A stretch of 64,000 nucleotides of DNA, taken from CBFIDA01 sp965661085 (GTDB lineage Bacteria > Pseudomonadota > Gammaproteobacteria > Comchoanobacterales > Comchoanobacteraceae). This document shows, one piece after another, positions 54,548 through 64,000 of the stretch; position 1 is the stretch's first letter; the number at the start of each line of letters is the position of its first letter. Position numbers and translations under genes: made by a program. A model generated the notes under the pieces. That model was given only the letters and a program-made list of their open reading frames with translations. It searched no databases and had not been told where the DNA came from. The stretch is taken from positions 1-64,000 of the forward strand of contig CBFIDA010000001.1 of the NCBI GenBank assembly GCA_965661085.1, in the 5' to 3' direction.

Positions 54548-54928
54548 GCGTGCATCCCTAACGTGACTGAAACACTTTCAGTCTATGTTTTTTATGGTTG
54601 GATGACAAGTGCCCATGGCATGAAAACAAACGAAGACGCTGAAACGCTTGTCAACACCTTAAGACAACACAACCTTGGGTCAAGATGACGTCCAACCCAC
54701 ACACATTGCATGTGAAAAATGACAAATGTGTATCCCGATGCATCATGCCACCCCATCCAACATCACTGCGTCCAAACCCTCTGAGCATCAAGCCTGTTCA
54801 AGTCCTAAGTGGCCCAAAGCTGCTTACGGCATTCATCTTCACACATCACACGACCGAACAGACAAGACAAAAGTGGATTCACACCATTGTTTGTGACACA
54901 CTGGCCTCATGAAAACAGGAGCACTGGC
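54548..54928. other. Divergent intergenic region icmV/folD
   Basis: 381 bp with no credible gene. It must contain promoters for icmV-dotA (minus) and folD (plus), but I could not define boxes. Confidence 0.4.
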
Positions 54929-55816
54929 ATGCAACCCACATCACCAACTTTTAAAAACGGATTGCTTGACGGCCGTGCTTTGTCATCATACCGAACGCAA
55001 GATTTGGCCGATGACATCAGGCAATTTTGCAAAACGCATCACGCACGCTCACCCTGCCTGGCAGTGGTGCAAGTTGGCCATGATCAGGCCTCAAGCATCT
55101 ATGTTGCCAACAAAAGAAAACTGTGTCAGAAAGCTGGCGTCAACACGCACAACATGGACTTGCCTCATGACACTTCGGAAACAACATTACTGTCCGCCAT
55201 CGATGATTTGAATGCAGACCCAAACATCGATGGCATATTGGTGCAACTGCCACTGCCTCAGCACATTCGAGCTCAGGCCATCATCGAAGCCATCGCACCC
55301 GAAAAAGACGTCGATGGTTTTCATCCATTGACCATTGGCCGTTTGCTACAAAAGTGTCCAACCTTATCACCTTGCACCCCACAAGGCATCATGACTCTGC
55401 TCAAACATGCCAACATTCAATTGGAAGGCAAGCATGCTGTCATTGTTGGCGCGTCAAGCATTGTTGGCAAACCGTTGGCACTGACTTTTTTGCACCACCA
55501 TGCCACCATCACCGTTTGCCATGCCTACACCAAAGACTTGGCACACCATGTACGCAATGCCGATATTTTGGTAGTGGCAATTGGTAAAAGAGACATCATC
55601 CAAAGCGACTGGTTGCAGCCAGGCGTGGTAGTGGTCGATGTTGGGATTCATCGCTTAAACAATGGTAAAATTGTGGGCGACATCGACTTTGAAACAGCCA
55701 AACAAAAAGCAAGTTGGATCACGCCTGTCCCTGGTGGCGTTGGCCCCATGACGGTGCTGACTTTGGTCGAAAACACCTTTGCAGCTTACAAGATGCATCG
55801 AAAAAAATTGGCTTAA
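54929..55816 (+). CDS. folD: Bifunctional methylenetetrahydrofolate dehydrogenase/cyclohydrolase
   Basis: Converts 5,10-methylene-THF to 10-formyl-THF using NADP+. 295 aa (Escherichia coli 288). Family blocks: SSIYVANKRKLCQKAG with the catalytic Lys, DGILVQLPLPQHI, PEKDVDGFHPLTIGRL, CTPQGIMTLL, and the Rossmann GASSIVGKPLALTFL; then VDVGIHR and TPVPGGVGPMTVLTL. AGGAG 7 nt ahead selects ATG 54929 over the longer open frame. Supplies one-carbon units with glyA. Confidence 0.96.
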   Translation: MQPTSPTFKNGLLDGRALSSYRTQDLADDIRQFCKTHHARSPCLAVVQVGHDQASSIYVANKRKLCQKAGVNTHNMDLPHDTSETTLLSAIDDLNADPNIDGILVQLPLPQHIRAQAIIEAIAPEKDVDGFHPLTIGRLLQKCPTLSPCTPQGIMTLLKHANIQLEGKHAVIVGASSIVGKPLALTFLHHHATITVCHAYTKDLAHHVRNADILVVAIGKRDIIQSDWLQPGVVVVDVGIHRLNNGKIVGDIDFETAKQKASWITPVPGGVGPMTVLTLVENTFAAYKMHRKKLA

Positions 55817-55995
55817 TCTCGATGCGCGATCACCGTGACCGGATCACATGCATGCCTGAGTGGTATGTGCCTCAGATGCAAGCTGCAAAGGTGCTTCTTT
55901 ACCGCAACCCGAAAGACCAACACTCATCATGATCACCAGAACAACATTGCAGGCCCATTGGCCACACAAAATCAAAACACGCATCCGTTGCGCCA

Positions 55996-57378
55996 TCATG
56001 CCTTACGCCATAATGTTTTGCCCGCACGGTCTTCAAGCATGATGCCCTGTTCAAGCAAAGCATCACGCAATTGATCAGCCGTTGCCCAATCACGATTCTG
56101 ACGAGCGGCTTCACGTTTTGCAATGGTTTCTGTGACGAAGCCCTCATCCACATCAACCACCCCTTTAAGAAACACACTGGGTGCAGTATGACCCAAACCC
56201 AAAATACTCAGCATGTGGCGCAAATCAGCGGCATGGTGCGCCGCCGCCTGTTGGTCTGTTTCCGTCAAGACATATATATGACGCACCAGATCAAAACAAA
56301 CCGCCAAGGCTTTCGGCGTATTGAAATCATCGCTCATGACTTCAAAAAATTGCTCAACATACACACTGTTTGCCCGTTCTTCACATGGCGGCACCGCGTC
56401 TAAAACACGATAAAAACGTGTCAAAGCAGCATGCCCCTGATCCAAGGCATCAATGCTGAATTGCATGGGCGAACGATAATGGCTGGATAACAAAGTGTAA
56501 CGCAATGTCTCACCTGAAAACTGTTTCAACAGCTCTCGAATGGTGAAAAAATTGTTCAAGGACTTGGACATTTTAACTCGATCAACTTGAACATGGCCAA
56601 CATGCATCCAGTGATTGACAAAATCATTGTGATAGGTGCACTCAGATTGAGCAATTTCATTTTCATGGTGTGGAAATTTAAGGTCAATGCCGCCACCATG
56701 AATGTCAAGCGTAAAGCCCAACAAATTGGTTGACATGGCAGAGCACTCGATATGCCAACCAGGACGGCCTTCTCCCCAAGGCGATGACCAACTGGGCTCA
56801 CCAGGTTTTGCCATCTTCCACAACACAAAATCCAGGACATCACGTTTGCCCTCTTCAATCGACTTACGGGCATTTGCACGCATACAATCGAGTTTTTGAC
56901 CGCTCAACTTGCCATAGGTTGGACACGTTGCAACCGAAAACAACACGTCACCCTGATCACCAATGTAAGCATGTCCCTTCGCCATCAACGTTTGAATCAT
57001 TTCAATCATCTGGGGGATGTGGTCGCTGGCTTTGGGTTCTTGATCGGGAGACAACACACTCAAAGCCGCCTCATCTTGATGCATTTCGTCAATGTAATGC
57101 TGACTCAGCGCTTGCCATGTTTGCCCAGTCTCCTGAGCACGACGAATGATCTTATCGTCCACATCGGTGATGTTGCGTATATAATGCACAGTGTAACCTG
57201 CCGCCCTGAGAAAACGCACCACCACATCAAAGGCCACCATCACGCGCCCATGACCCAAATGACACAGATCGTAGACCGTCATACCACAAACATAAAGTCC
57301 AACATGACCAGGCTGAATCGGTTCAAAAGGCTTTTTTTCTACGCTTGTCCCCTCATACAGTTGAAATACTCTAGGCAT
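55996..57378 (-). CDS. cysS: Cysteinyl-tRNA synthetase
   Basis: Class I synthetase charging tRNA-Cys. 460 aa (Escherichia coli 461). YVCGMTVYDLCHLGHGRVMV contains the first zinc Cys and a HIGH-equivalent HLGH; HIECSAM holds another zinc ligand; KMSKSLNNFF is the KMSKS loop. The C-terminal anticodon-binding part ends RDALLEQGIMLEDRAGKTLW. GGGG ahead of ATG 57378 supports that start. It is divergent from lpxH. Confidence 0.97.
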   Translation of the reverse strand: MPRVFQLYEGTSVEKKPFEPIQPGHVGLYVCGMTVYDLCHLGHGRVMVAFDVVVRFLRAAGYTVHYIRNITDVDDKIIRRAQETGQTWQALSQHYIDEMHQDEAALSVLSPDQEPKASDHIPQMIEMIQTLMAKGHAYIGDQGDVLFSVATCPTYGKLSGQKLDCMRANARKSIEEGKRDVLDFVLWKMAKPGEPSWSSPWGEGRPGWHIECSAMSTNLLGFTLDIHGGGIDLKFPHHENEIAQSECTYHNDFVNHWMHVGHVQVDRVKMSKSLNNFFTIRELLKQFSGETLRYTLLSSHYRSPMQFSIDALDQGHAALTRFYRVLDAVPPCEERANSVYVEQFFEVMSDDFNTPKALAVCFDLVRHIYVLTETDQQAAAHHAADLRHMLSILGLGHTAPSVFLKGVVDVDEGFVTETIAKREAARQNRDWATADQLRDALLEQGIMLEDRAGKTLWRKA

Positions 57379-57695
57379 ACGACGTCCCCACAAAAAGATC
57401 AGATTAACGCAATTTACAGCGTGATGCCAACATTACCACACGGCCCCAATGATGCCAACACACGAATGTTCCCATCCGTCAATCGCATACACTTCAAACA
57501 CCGTGCCCCACACAAACATGTAAGCAAAGTCAATGCCCTGTATGCCATAGCTTGACGCAACATCAAGCACAAACGCATCACAAACATATGTTTTTGCCAC
57601 ACAGCAATCCCATGAAGACAAGACCAATGGAGTGGAAACCAATTGACCAAAATGCTACAGTGTTTGCAGGTTATATTGCGCACACATTCTCCATC
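57379..57695. other. Divergent intergenic region cysS/lpxH
   Basis: 317 bp without a supported gene. The lpxH frame is open through part of it, but that part (MTQHQAQTHHKHMF...) lacks family similarity. Confidence 0.4.
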
Positions 57696-58493
57696 ATGTT
57701 ACAACCCAGCTTACACCACACCGCTCCCATCATGGTGCTATCTGATTTACATTTATCAGAAAAAACAGAAAACAAGATTAAAATCTTATCTCATATTTTA
57801 CTGACACACCATGCATCTGTTTCTGCCATTTATTTTTTGGGCGATGTGATGGACTGCTGGCTTGGTGGTCACCAATGCCCCACTTGGCTGAAACCCCTTG
57901 CGCAGACGCTCAATGTGCTCAAAGAAGCTGGCTACCCAGTCTATCTGATGACTGGCAATCATGACTTTCTCATCTCAAAACGTTTGTGTGCCTCACTCCA
58001 TGTCACTGCATTGCCTGATCCCACCGTCATCACCCTTGATAACCAAAGGATCTTGCTGACCCATGGTGATATCTTGTGCACAGAAGACCATGCTTATCAA
58101 AAGATGCGGCGCATACTACAAAGTACAGCTTTTAAAATACTGTTTCCCAAATTGCCCATGCGCATCAAGCAAAATTTTGCAAAAAAACTCAACGACAGTA
58201 GCCGATTGGCCAATCAAAAACCCAATAAAAATGCGCAACCTGTCATCGGCAGTTGTTTTAAATTGTGTGCAGATCATCAAGCCGATGGGTTGATTCATGG
58301 CCACACACACGTGCCCAAATGGGATCAATTGCGGCACGCATGTTGGCCCAATCAAATCCTACCCAGACTCATCACGGCCGCATGGGATGACGACATTGGC
58401 TACTTTGACATCATCCACACCCCAAGCGATGTGCAACGCCATCGATGCATTACCAAAGCTGGCCAACACACCATAAATGAAATACCTCAGTGA
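57696..58493 (+). CDS. lpxH: UDP-2,3-diacylglucosamine diphosphatase
   Basis: Metallophosphoesterase that makes lipid X in lipid A synthesis. 265 aa from ATG 57696 (Escherichia coli 240). Metal-binding motifs in order: VLSDLHLSE (DxH), YFLGDVMDCW (GD), LMTGNHDFLIS (GNHD), LTHGDILCTEDHAYQ, and IHGHTHVPKW (GHxH). NDSSRLANQKPNKNAQPVIG corresponds to the LpxH lid region. The start is uncertain, with no clear Shine-Dalgarno; ATG 57729 is the shortest option. The C-terminal 20 residues are extra. Ends at a terminator shared with pnp. Confidence 0.9.
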   Translation: MLQPSLHHTAPIMVLSDLHLSEKTENKIKILSHILLTHHASVSAIYFLGDVMDCWLGGHQCPTWLKPLAQTLNVLKEAGYPVYLMTGNHDFLISKRLCASLHVTALPDPTVITLDNQRILLTHGDILCTEDHAYQKMRRILQSTAFKILFPKLPMRIKQNFAKKLNDSSRLANQKPNKNAQPVIGSCFKLCADHQADGLIHGHTHVPKWDQLRHACWPNQILPRLITAAWDDDIGYFDIIHTPSDVQRHRCITKAGQHTINEIPQ

Positions 58494-58552
58494 TTTCCAG
58501 TTCTACAAGACACCCACACCAAGTACGAATTTAAAACAGCCAACCCAGAAAC

Positions 58553-58581
58553 AAAAAAGCCACCCATATAGGTGGCTTTTT
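58553..58581. terminator. Bidirectional Rho-independent terminator lpxH/pnp
   Basis: A stem AAAAAGCCACC/GGTGGCTTTTT with loop CATATA lies between convergent lpxH and pnp. A/T runs on both sides allow termination in both directions. Confidence 0.9.
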
Positions 58582-58603
58582 GTAAGATCTGTGATCAAGC
58601 TGA

Positions 58604-60709
58604 TCAGCTCGTGATTTCACTTTGCATGGCTTTCATGCTGACACGAATGCGATTTTGCTTATCAATCTCAATGACCTTCACCACAACTTCTTGGCCTTCA
58701 TTCAGCCACTTGCTGATGTCTTCAACACGCTCATTGGCTATCTGGGAAATGTGCAAGAACCCATCTTTCCCAGGAATCAACGAAACAAAGGCACCAAAGT
58801 CCATGATCTTCACAACCTTGCCCTCATAGATCTGCCCAACTTCCACATCAGCTGTCAACTGCTCAATGTGTGCTTTTGCACCTTCAATGCCTTCAGCATT
58901 TGGGCTGGTGATTTTAACCACACCATCATCAGAAATGTCAATCTCAACTTTGTGTTGATCAATGATTTCACGAATGGTTGCGCCACCTTTACCAATGACA
59001 TCACGAATTTTGTCTGGGTTGATGGTGATGGAAACCACTTGTGGTGCATAAGGCGACAAGGTATCACGCGGTGTCTGCAGTGATTTTTCCATGCAACCAA
59101 GAATGTGCAACCTGGCATCTTTGGCTTGAGCCAAAGCTTGCTGCATGATTTCCAGTGTGATGCCTTTGACCTTGATGTCCATTTGCAGGGCTGTGACGCC
59201 TTCGGCAGTACCTGCCACTTTAAAGTCCATGTCACCCAAGTGATCTTCATCGCCAAGAATGTCGGTTAAAACCTTGTATTGATTCTGCTCAATCACCAAT
59301 CCCATGGCAATACCAGCCACCGGCGCCTTCACAGGCACACCAGCATCCATCAACGCCAAGCTGCCACCGCAAACACTGGCCATGGAACTTGAACCGTTGG
59401 ACTCTGTGATTTCTGAAACCACTCGGATGGTGTAAGGAAAGTCTTCTGTATTGGGCATCACAGCTTCAAGTGCCTTACGCGCCAAATGACCATGACCGAT
59501 CTCCCGACGCTTGGTCGAACCTAAAAAGCCAACCTCACCCACAGAGAAAGGTGGGAAATTGTAGTGCAACATGAAATGTTGACGTTCTTCAACACCAGCA
59601 ATGTTGTCCAAACGTTGCGCATCGGCTTCACTGCCCAATGTCGTGGTGACAATGGCTTGTGTTTCACCGCGTGTGAACAAAGCCGAGCCATGCGCACGTG
59701 GCAAAAATGAAACCTGAGTATCAATGGGACGCACAGTGGTGGTGTCTCGCCCATCAATTCTTGCCTCACCTGCCAAAATGCGTTGACGCACGTATTGTTT
59801 CTGGTACGTTTGCAAAACACTCAGCAATGCTGATTCCGTCAAAGATTTTTCTTCACACAATGCCGCAAACGCTTCGATGGCATCTGCTGTGATGGTTTTG
59901 AGTGCCTCATTACGTGCCTGCTTGTCTGACATGGCGTAGGCTTCTGCCACAGGTTTGGCAATGAATTGCTCAACCTGAGCCACAAAATCAGCCTCTGGTG
60001 CTGGTTTGGGTGTGTAGGCCCATGGCGTCACCGGCACAGCCTGCCCCAAGGCCAACACGGCCTCAATGATGCTTTGGTAGCTTTGCTGACCATAAATGAC
60101 AGCATCCAGCATCGTTTGTTCATCCAATTCCTTGGCAGATGATTCAACCATGAGCACAGCATCTTGGGTGCCACTGACCGTCAAATCCAACAAATCAGAC
60201 AGCCCCTCCTGTGCATAATCACGTAAGCAAAATTGTGTGCCATCGCGACACACTTCAGCCAAGGCAACCGGCCCAGAAAAAGGCAGACCCGAAATCTGCA
60301 AAGCGGCAGAAATGGATGCCATGGCAGGCACGACTGCACCCACACTCGGATCCATAGAAAGCACATTGACAATGACTTGCACTTCATCAAAAAAATCTTT
60401 AGGGAAAAGAGGACGAATGGTGCGATCAAGCAATCTGGATGTCAGCACTTCACGTTCAGATGGGCGGGTTTCTCTTTTGATGTAACCACTGCGAATCATA
60501 CTTTTGGCATAATCCTTTTCACGAAATTCGACTTGTAACGGCAAAAAGTCCTTTTGACCATCTTTGCTCTTTGCGGCAACAACAGTGGTCAAGATGGTGG
60601 TGTCACCTAGGGCCACCATGACTGAGCCCGTCGCTTGTCGAGCAACCTGGCCGGTGGTGATGGTGCCTTCTCGGGTGCCATATGTAAATTTAATTTCGTG
60701 TACTGTCAT
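58604..60709 (-). CDS. pnp: Polynucleotide phosphorylase
   Basis: Phosphorolytic 3'-5' exoribonuclease and degradosome component. 701 aa (Escherichia coli 711). Two RNase PH domains (first with DTTILTTVVAAK, REKDYAKSMIRSGYIKRETR; second with RTHGSALFTRGETQAIVTTT-like RAHGSALFTRGETQ and MDAGVPVKAPVAGIAMGLV), a KH domain (NPDKIRDVIGKGGATIREII) and a C-terminal S1 domain (YEGKVVKIMDFGAFVSLIPG). 8 bp after rpsO, as in most proteobacteria. Confidence 0.97.
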   Translation of the reverse strand: MTVHEIKFTYGTREGTITTGQVARQATGSVMVALGDTTILTTVVAAKSKDGQKDFLPLQVEFREKDYAKSMIRSGYIKRETRPSEREVLTSRLLDRTIRPLFPKDFFDEVQVIVNVLSMDPSVGAVVPAMASISAALQISGLPFSGPVALAEVCRDGTQFCLRDYAQEGLSDLLDLTVSGTQDAVLMVESSAKELDEQTMLDAVIYGQQSYQSIIEAVLALGQAVPVTPWAYTPKPAPEADFVAQVEQFIAKPVAEAYAMSDKQARNEALKTITADAIEAFAALCEEKSLTESALLSVLQTYQKQYVRQRILAGEARIDGRDTTTVRPIDTQVSFLPRAHGSALFTRGETQAIVTTTLGSEADAQRLDNIAGVEERQHFMLHYNFPPFSVGEVGFLGSTKRREIGHGHLARKALEAVMPNTEDFPYTIRVVSEITESNGSSSMASVCGGSLALMDAGVPVKAPVAGIAMGLVIEQNQYKVLTDILGDEDHLGDMDFKVAGTAEGVTALQMDIKVKGITLEIMQQALAQAKDARLHILGCMEKSLQTPRDTLSPYAPQVVSITINPDKIRDVIGKGGATIREIIDQHKVEIDISDDGVVKITSPNAEGIEGAKAHIEQLTADVEVGQIYEGKVVKIMDFGAFVSLIPGKDGFLHISQIANERVEDISKWLNEGQEVVVKVIEIDKQNRIRVSMKAMQSEITS

Positions 60710-60717
60710 GATGTGTT

Positions 60718-60975
60718 TTATCCTTTTTTACTGCGTAGACCCAGTGTTTTCACTACGGTGTCATATTTGGTGCGATCCTTTCTAAACAAGTAGTTTAAAA
60801 GCTTTTTTCGGTTGGCGATCATACGTAAAAGACCATAGCGTGAATGGTGGTCTTTTTTGGCTGTTTTGAAATGGTTATTGACCAAGTGATTGATTTTGTT
60901 GGTCAACAGGGCGATCTGGACTTCAGGTGAACCTGTGTCAGAATCGGATCTTTTTAATGTGTCTAATGTTGCCAC
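60718..60975 (-). CDS. rpsO: Ribosomal protein S15
   Basis: 30S subunit protein that binds 16S rRNA and bridges to 23S. 85 aa from GTG 60975, a start supported by GGAGG 7 nt upstream. Core TGSPEVQIALLTNKINHLVN and KKDHHSRYGLLRMIANRKKL are unmistakable. The N-terminus before SDTGSPEVQ is about 7 residues shorter than in Escherichia coli, trimming the first helix. Between truB and pnp in the conserved cluster. Confidence 0.96.
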   Translation of the reverse strand: MATLDTLKRSDSDTGSPEVQIALLTNKINHLVNNHFKTAKKDHHSRYGLLRMIANRKKLLNYLFRKDRTKYDTVVKTLGLRSKKG

Positions 60976-61149
60976 GGATGGCCCTCCAATAAGTCTAAAT
61001 GCATGGTATCTTATGGTGCATGATGCAAGAAACCCAATTCAAGTTATCTCACTCGAATGTTCCTTTTACCACAAAAGCACTTGACAGTCAAAGCATTTTA
61101 ACCTTAGTGGCGCTGTCTTTGGCAAACAAAATCCAGCGTTCACAACAAC

Positions 61150-62061
61150 TCATTCACCCGCACCTTGGACCGACAAGCCAGATGCCAAACGCGCGGATTG
61201 AGAAAGCAAACGCTTGACGCGTAGCGTGCCCGACACACTATGCCCAAGCCCTATGAATTGATGCTGAACGTAAAGCCGCACCAGTCCATCAGGCTGTGAC
61301 GTGACGCCCCATGGCAAACCATGGTGCAACGCAGCATACGCAACTGAATCAAGGTGTAAACTGGGCATCTCATGCAACACATCACCCATGGGCAAAACAT
61401 GGTGCATCAACAAGGCGGGGGCACGTTTGATCGCATGAAAATCGACCATCTGCTTCCCCTCAAACCCATCGATGTCATCACGCCGCAAGGCAATCAAATG
61501 ACCCACTGTACCCAATGCGCTTGCAATGTCCTCACACAATGTGCGCACATAAGTGCCTTTTGAGCATCGTACTCGACAGGTCAAAGTTGTTGCTGTCCAT
61601 GTCGTGGCCTGCAAATCAAAGATTTCTATGGGACGTGGCGCGCGGGCCACCGTTTGACCCGATCGGGCCAATGCATACAAAGGTCGGCCCTGGTGCTTCA
61701 AGGCTGAATACATGGGTGGTATCTGCGCCGACGGCCCCATAAATTGAGCAAGGACATCATCAATCAGGGTTGCATGCAATGTTGGCACAGAACGTGTGTC
61801 CAGCACATCACCCTCCATATCGCCCGTGGTGGTCGAGACACCCAACTGAATGGTGGCAGTATACGTTTTATGTCGAGACAACATCCACTGCGAAAACTTG
61901 GTGGCTTCGTTCAGACATACGGGCAACATCCCAGACGCCATCATATCCAAGGTGCCGGTATGGCCTGCTTTCTTTGCTCGGAATGCATGCTTGACACCTG
62001 TCACAACATACTGAGATGACAAACCAACAGGCTTATTCACCAAAACAACACCTGACATCAT
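61150..62061 (-). CDS. truB: tRNA pseudouridine-55 synthase
   Basis: Makes pseudouridine 55 in the T-loop of all elongator tRNAs. 303 aa (Escherichia coli 314). VNKPVGLSSQYVVTGVKHAF, the catalytic motif GHTGTLDMMASGMLPV (Asp nucleophile), FMGPSAQIPPMYSALKHQGR and RVRCSKGTYVRTLCEDIASA are standard. The C-terminal PUA-like part is short. Two adjacent ATGs at the start (62061, 62058). 58 bp after rbfA. Confidence 0.96.
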   Translation of the reverse strand: MMSGVVLVNKPVGLSSQYVVTGVKHAFRAKKAGHTGTLDMMASGMLPVCLNEATKFSQWMLSRHKTYTATIQLGVSTTTGDMEGDVLDTRSVPTLHATLIDDVLAQFMGPSAQIPPMYSALKHQGRPLYALARSGQTVARAPRPIEIFDLQATTWTATTLTCRVRCSKGTYVRTLCEDIASALGTVGHLIALRRDDIDGFEGKQMVDFHAIKRAPALLMHHVLPMGDVLHEMPSLHLDSVAYAALHHGLPWGVTSQPDGLVRLYVQHQFIGLGHSVSGTLRVKRLLSQSARLASGLSVQGAGE

Positions 62062-62119
62062 GGCCCATTACACTCAAATTGATCTGAAATCAAGGCGCCC
62101 AGACCCATGCACACTCAAT

Positions 62120-62488
62120 TCAATCAGACGAGGCATCGCATCCACCCGATGTGTCGATTTTATTCAGCGCCCTCTGCGCTGTTACTTCTGCCTCAGAAAG
62201 CGCATCGATGTAGAATTTGAGGTCAGGCACTTTCTTGAGGGATATGGCACACGCCAACGCTTTTCTAAAAACAGGCTTTTGCGCATTCAATTGTGCCAAC
62301 AAGGCTGCGGTGGCATCATTTTGACGCGCCATGACAAAAACCTTTGCATAGGACAAATCTCGACTGATGCGAATGGATTGAATCATGACTTGCGAACGGA
62401 CATCATGACAACCATAAGTCAGCAAAATGGGCAAAAGCGCACGCTTGATCTGTTTTTCCACACGTGCTTGTCTGTTCAGCAATGCCAT
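62120..62488 (-). CDS. rbfA: Ribosome-binding factor A
   Basis: KH-like 30S maturation factor. 122 aa (Escherichia coli 133). RQARVEKQIKRALLPILLTY at the start, then VMIQSIRISRDLSYAKVFVM and DLKFYIDALSEAEVTAQRAL. ATG 62488 has GAGGTG 7 nt upstream and fits the family start. It starts 11 bp after the infB stop. Confidence 0.93.
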   Translation of the reverse strand: MALLNRQARVEKQIKRALLPILLTYGCHDVRSQVMIQSIRISRDLSYAKVFVMARQNDATAALLAQLNAQKPVFRKALACAISLKKVPDLKFYIDALSEAEVTAQRALNKIDTSGGCDASSD

Positions 62489-62499
62489 GTCACCGCACC

Positions 62500-64000
62500 T
62501 CAATCACGCACAACCACTTCTTCTTTGACGTAGACCTCAAGATAATCTCCTGCACGAATGTCCGTGAAATCTTTGAGCCCGACACCACATTCACTGCCCG
62601 CCTTGACTTCTTTCACCTGATCACGGTAATGACGCAATGAAGCGATGTCACCATCATGCAGCACAATTTGATCTCTCAGAAGTTTCAGGCGCGCATCCGT
62701 TTTGATGCGACCTTCTGTCACCAAGCACCCAGCCACCAAGCCAAATTTTGAAGAACGAAACACTTCTTTGACCAACAATTGACCAATGATTTTATCTTCA
62801 AATTTGGGTGCCACCAAGCCTTTGACCAAGGCTTTGATGGCATCCAGCATGTCGTAGATCACACTGTAGTATGCAATCTCGATTTGCTCTTGATCACTGC
62901 GACGGCGCACTGTGGCATCGGCACGCACATTGAAACCCAAAATCATCGCACCAGATGCAATGGCCAAATTCAAATCAGATTCTGTGATTCCACCCACTTG
63001 AGCAGACACAATGTTGACTTTGACCTCTTCGTTGGACAACCCTTGTAAAGCTTGGGATGCTGCACCCACACTGCCATGTGTGTCGGCCTTCAAAATCAAG
63101 TGGACTTCTTTCAACTCGCCCAACTTGGCTTTCACCAAAACATCGGTGAATGTTGGTATCTTTGAGCTGGCGAGTCGTTTTTCACGATGACTGCCCTGAC
63201 GATGTGCTGCAATGTCACGCGCTTTACGCTCAGATTCGACCACAATTGCAGAATCACCAGCTTCTGGCACACCAGACAGCCCCAGGACCTCAACAGGTTC
63301 TGACGGGCCAGCTTGCTCAACCTTTTGCCCCGAGCCATTGATCATGGCACGAACGCGACCAAATTCTTTGCCGGCCAACAACATGTCACCACGCTTCAAT
63401 TGACCAGATTGCACCAAAACTGTGGCAACCGGCCCACGGCCTTTGTCCAATTGCGATTCAATGACAACCCCCATGGCCAGCCCCTGATCATGTGCACGCA
63501 ACTCCAAAACTTCAGATTGCAACAAAATCGACTCCAATAAGTCGTCCATACCCGTACCCACTTTTGCAGAAACAGGTTGAAAAATGGTATCGCCTCCCCA
63601 TGTTTCACACACGACACCTCGATTGGACAATTCGGTTCGAATGCGATCGGCGTCGGCCTCTGGTTTATCGATTTTATTGACCGCAACCACCATCGGCACC
63701 TTGGCAGCCTTAGCATGCTCAATGGCCTCAAGCGTTTGTGGCATGACCCCATCGTCTGCAGCAACCACCAGCACCACAATGTCAGTACATTGGACACCAC
63801 GCGCACGCATTTCTGTGAAGGCAGCATGACCAGGTGTGTCCAAAAATGTGATCTGACCACCTGTCTTGGTTTCAACGGTATAGGCACCAATGTGCTGTGT
63901 GATACCCCCTGCCTCGCCAGCTGTAACACGCGTACGACGAATGTAATCGATCAAGGTCGTTTTACCATGATCCACATGCCCCATAAATGTCACCACAGGT
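62500..64000 (-). CDS. infB: Translation initiation factor IF-2, N-terminally cut by window edge
   Basis: GTPase that brings initiator tRNA to the 30S subunit. About 500 C-terminal residues are visible. The G domain begins almost at the window edge with FMGHVDHGKTTLIDYIRRTR (P-loop), then DTPGHAAFTEMRARG and VAVNKIDKPEADAD. Domains II, III and IV (initiator tRNA-binding C2) follow to VRD at 62500. The N-terminal domains lie beyond base 64000. Upstream partner of rbfA in the nusA-infB-rbfA-truB-rpsO-pnp series. Confidence 0.97.
   Translation of the reverse strand, partial: PVVTFMGHVDHGKTTLIDYIRRTRVTAGEAGGITQHIGAYTVETKTGGQITFLDTPGHAAFTEMRARGVQCTDIVVLVVAADDGVMPQTLEAIEHAKAAKVPMVVAVNKIDKPEADADRIRTELSNRGVVCETWGGDTIFQPVSAKVGTGMDDLLESILLQSEVLELRAHDQGLAMGVVIESQLDKGRGPVATVLVQSGQLKRGDMLLAGKEFGRVRAMINGSGQKVEQAGPSEPVEVLGLSGVPEAGDSAIVVESERKARDIAAHRQGSHREKRLASSKIPTFTDVLVKAKLGELKEVHLILKADTHGSVGAASQALQGLSNEEVKVNIVSAQVGGITESDLNLAIASGAMILGFNVRADATVRRRSDQEQIEIAYYSVIYDMLDAIKALVKGLVAPKFEDKIIGQLLVKEVFRSSKFGLVAGCLVTEGRIKTDARLKLLRDQIVLHDGDIASLRHYRDQVKEVKAGSECGVGLKDFTDIRAGDYLEVYVKEEVVVRD

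Overview
The window looks like chromosomal DNA of a gammaproteobacterium that lives in or on eukaryotic cells. Supporting evidence is a nearly complete Dot/Icm type IVB secretion system, together with conserved proteobacterial housekeeping order (infB-rbfA-truB-rpsO-pnp, glyA-nrdR-nusB-thiL, tRNA-Leu next to tig, accB-accC) and outer-membrane assembly genes (tamA-tamB). Gene content and Dot/Icm order resemble the Legionella/Coxiella group. The island layout, three DotA and three IcmD paralogues, and an embedded porin do not match Legionella pneumophila, so I do not name a genus. Lysine (dapD), fatty acid, thiamine, folate and CoA genes argue against extreme genome reduction.

Left flank (1-21.4 kb). 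Trigger factor (partial) and tRNA-Leu are followed by a tRNA-Pro/Arg/His cluster. Next is a decayed accessory stretch (about 2.1-4.0 kb) with a Sel1-repeat remnant, a papain-fold toxin-like protein and a frameshifted gene. After that come dapD, accB-accC-argR, typA, an unknown membrane protein, a truncated alpha-carbonic anhydrase, thiL-nusB-nrdR-glyA, a possible holD, coaA, an unknown membrane-anchored protein, and tamA-tamB.

Dot/Icm island (21.9-54.5 kb). One minus-strand series runs, in the direction of transcription, icmT-icmS, then [an icmR-position gene]-icmQ-icmP-icmO-icmN-icmL-icmK-icmE-icmG-icmC-icmD(3)-porin-icmD(2)-icmD(1)-icmJ-icmB. Divergent from icmT is dotD-dotC-dotB on the plus strand. 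Convergent with dotB is icmV-dotA(3)-dotA(2)-dotA(1) on the minus strand. Outer-membrane core parts (DotC, DotD, DotH, DotG, DotF, DotK), inner-membrane parts (DotI, DotE, IcmD/DotP x3, IcmV, IcmT, DotA x3), ATPases (DotB, DotO), the coupling complex (DotL, DotM, DotN, IcmS) and IcmQ with a partner candidate are all present. IcmW, IcmX, IcmM/DotJ, IcmF and IcmH/DotU are not in the window.

Right flank (54.9-64 kb). folD, cysS and lpxH are followed by a terminator shared with the convergent pnp-rpsO-truB-rbfA-infB cluster; infB is cut by the window edge.

The most unusual elements are the parallel triplication of DotA and IcmD (each two similar copies plus one divergent), the unrecognised small protein in the icmR slot, the Cys-framed superrepeats of DotG, and the broken effector-like locus near the tRNAs.
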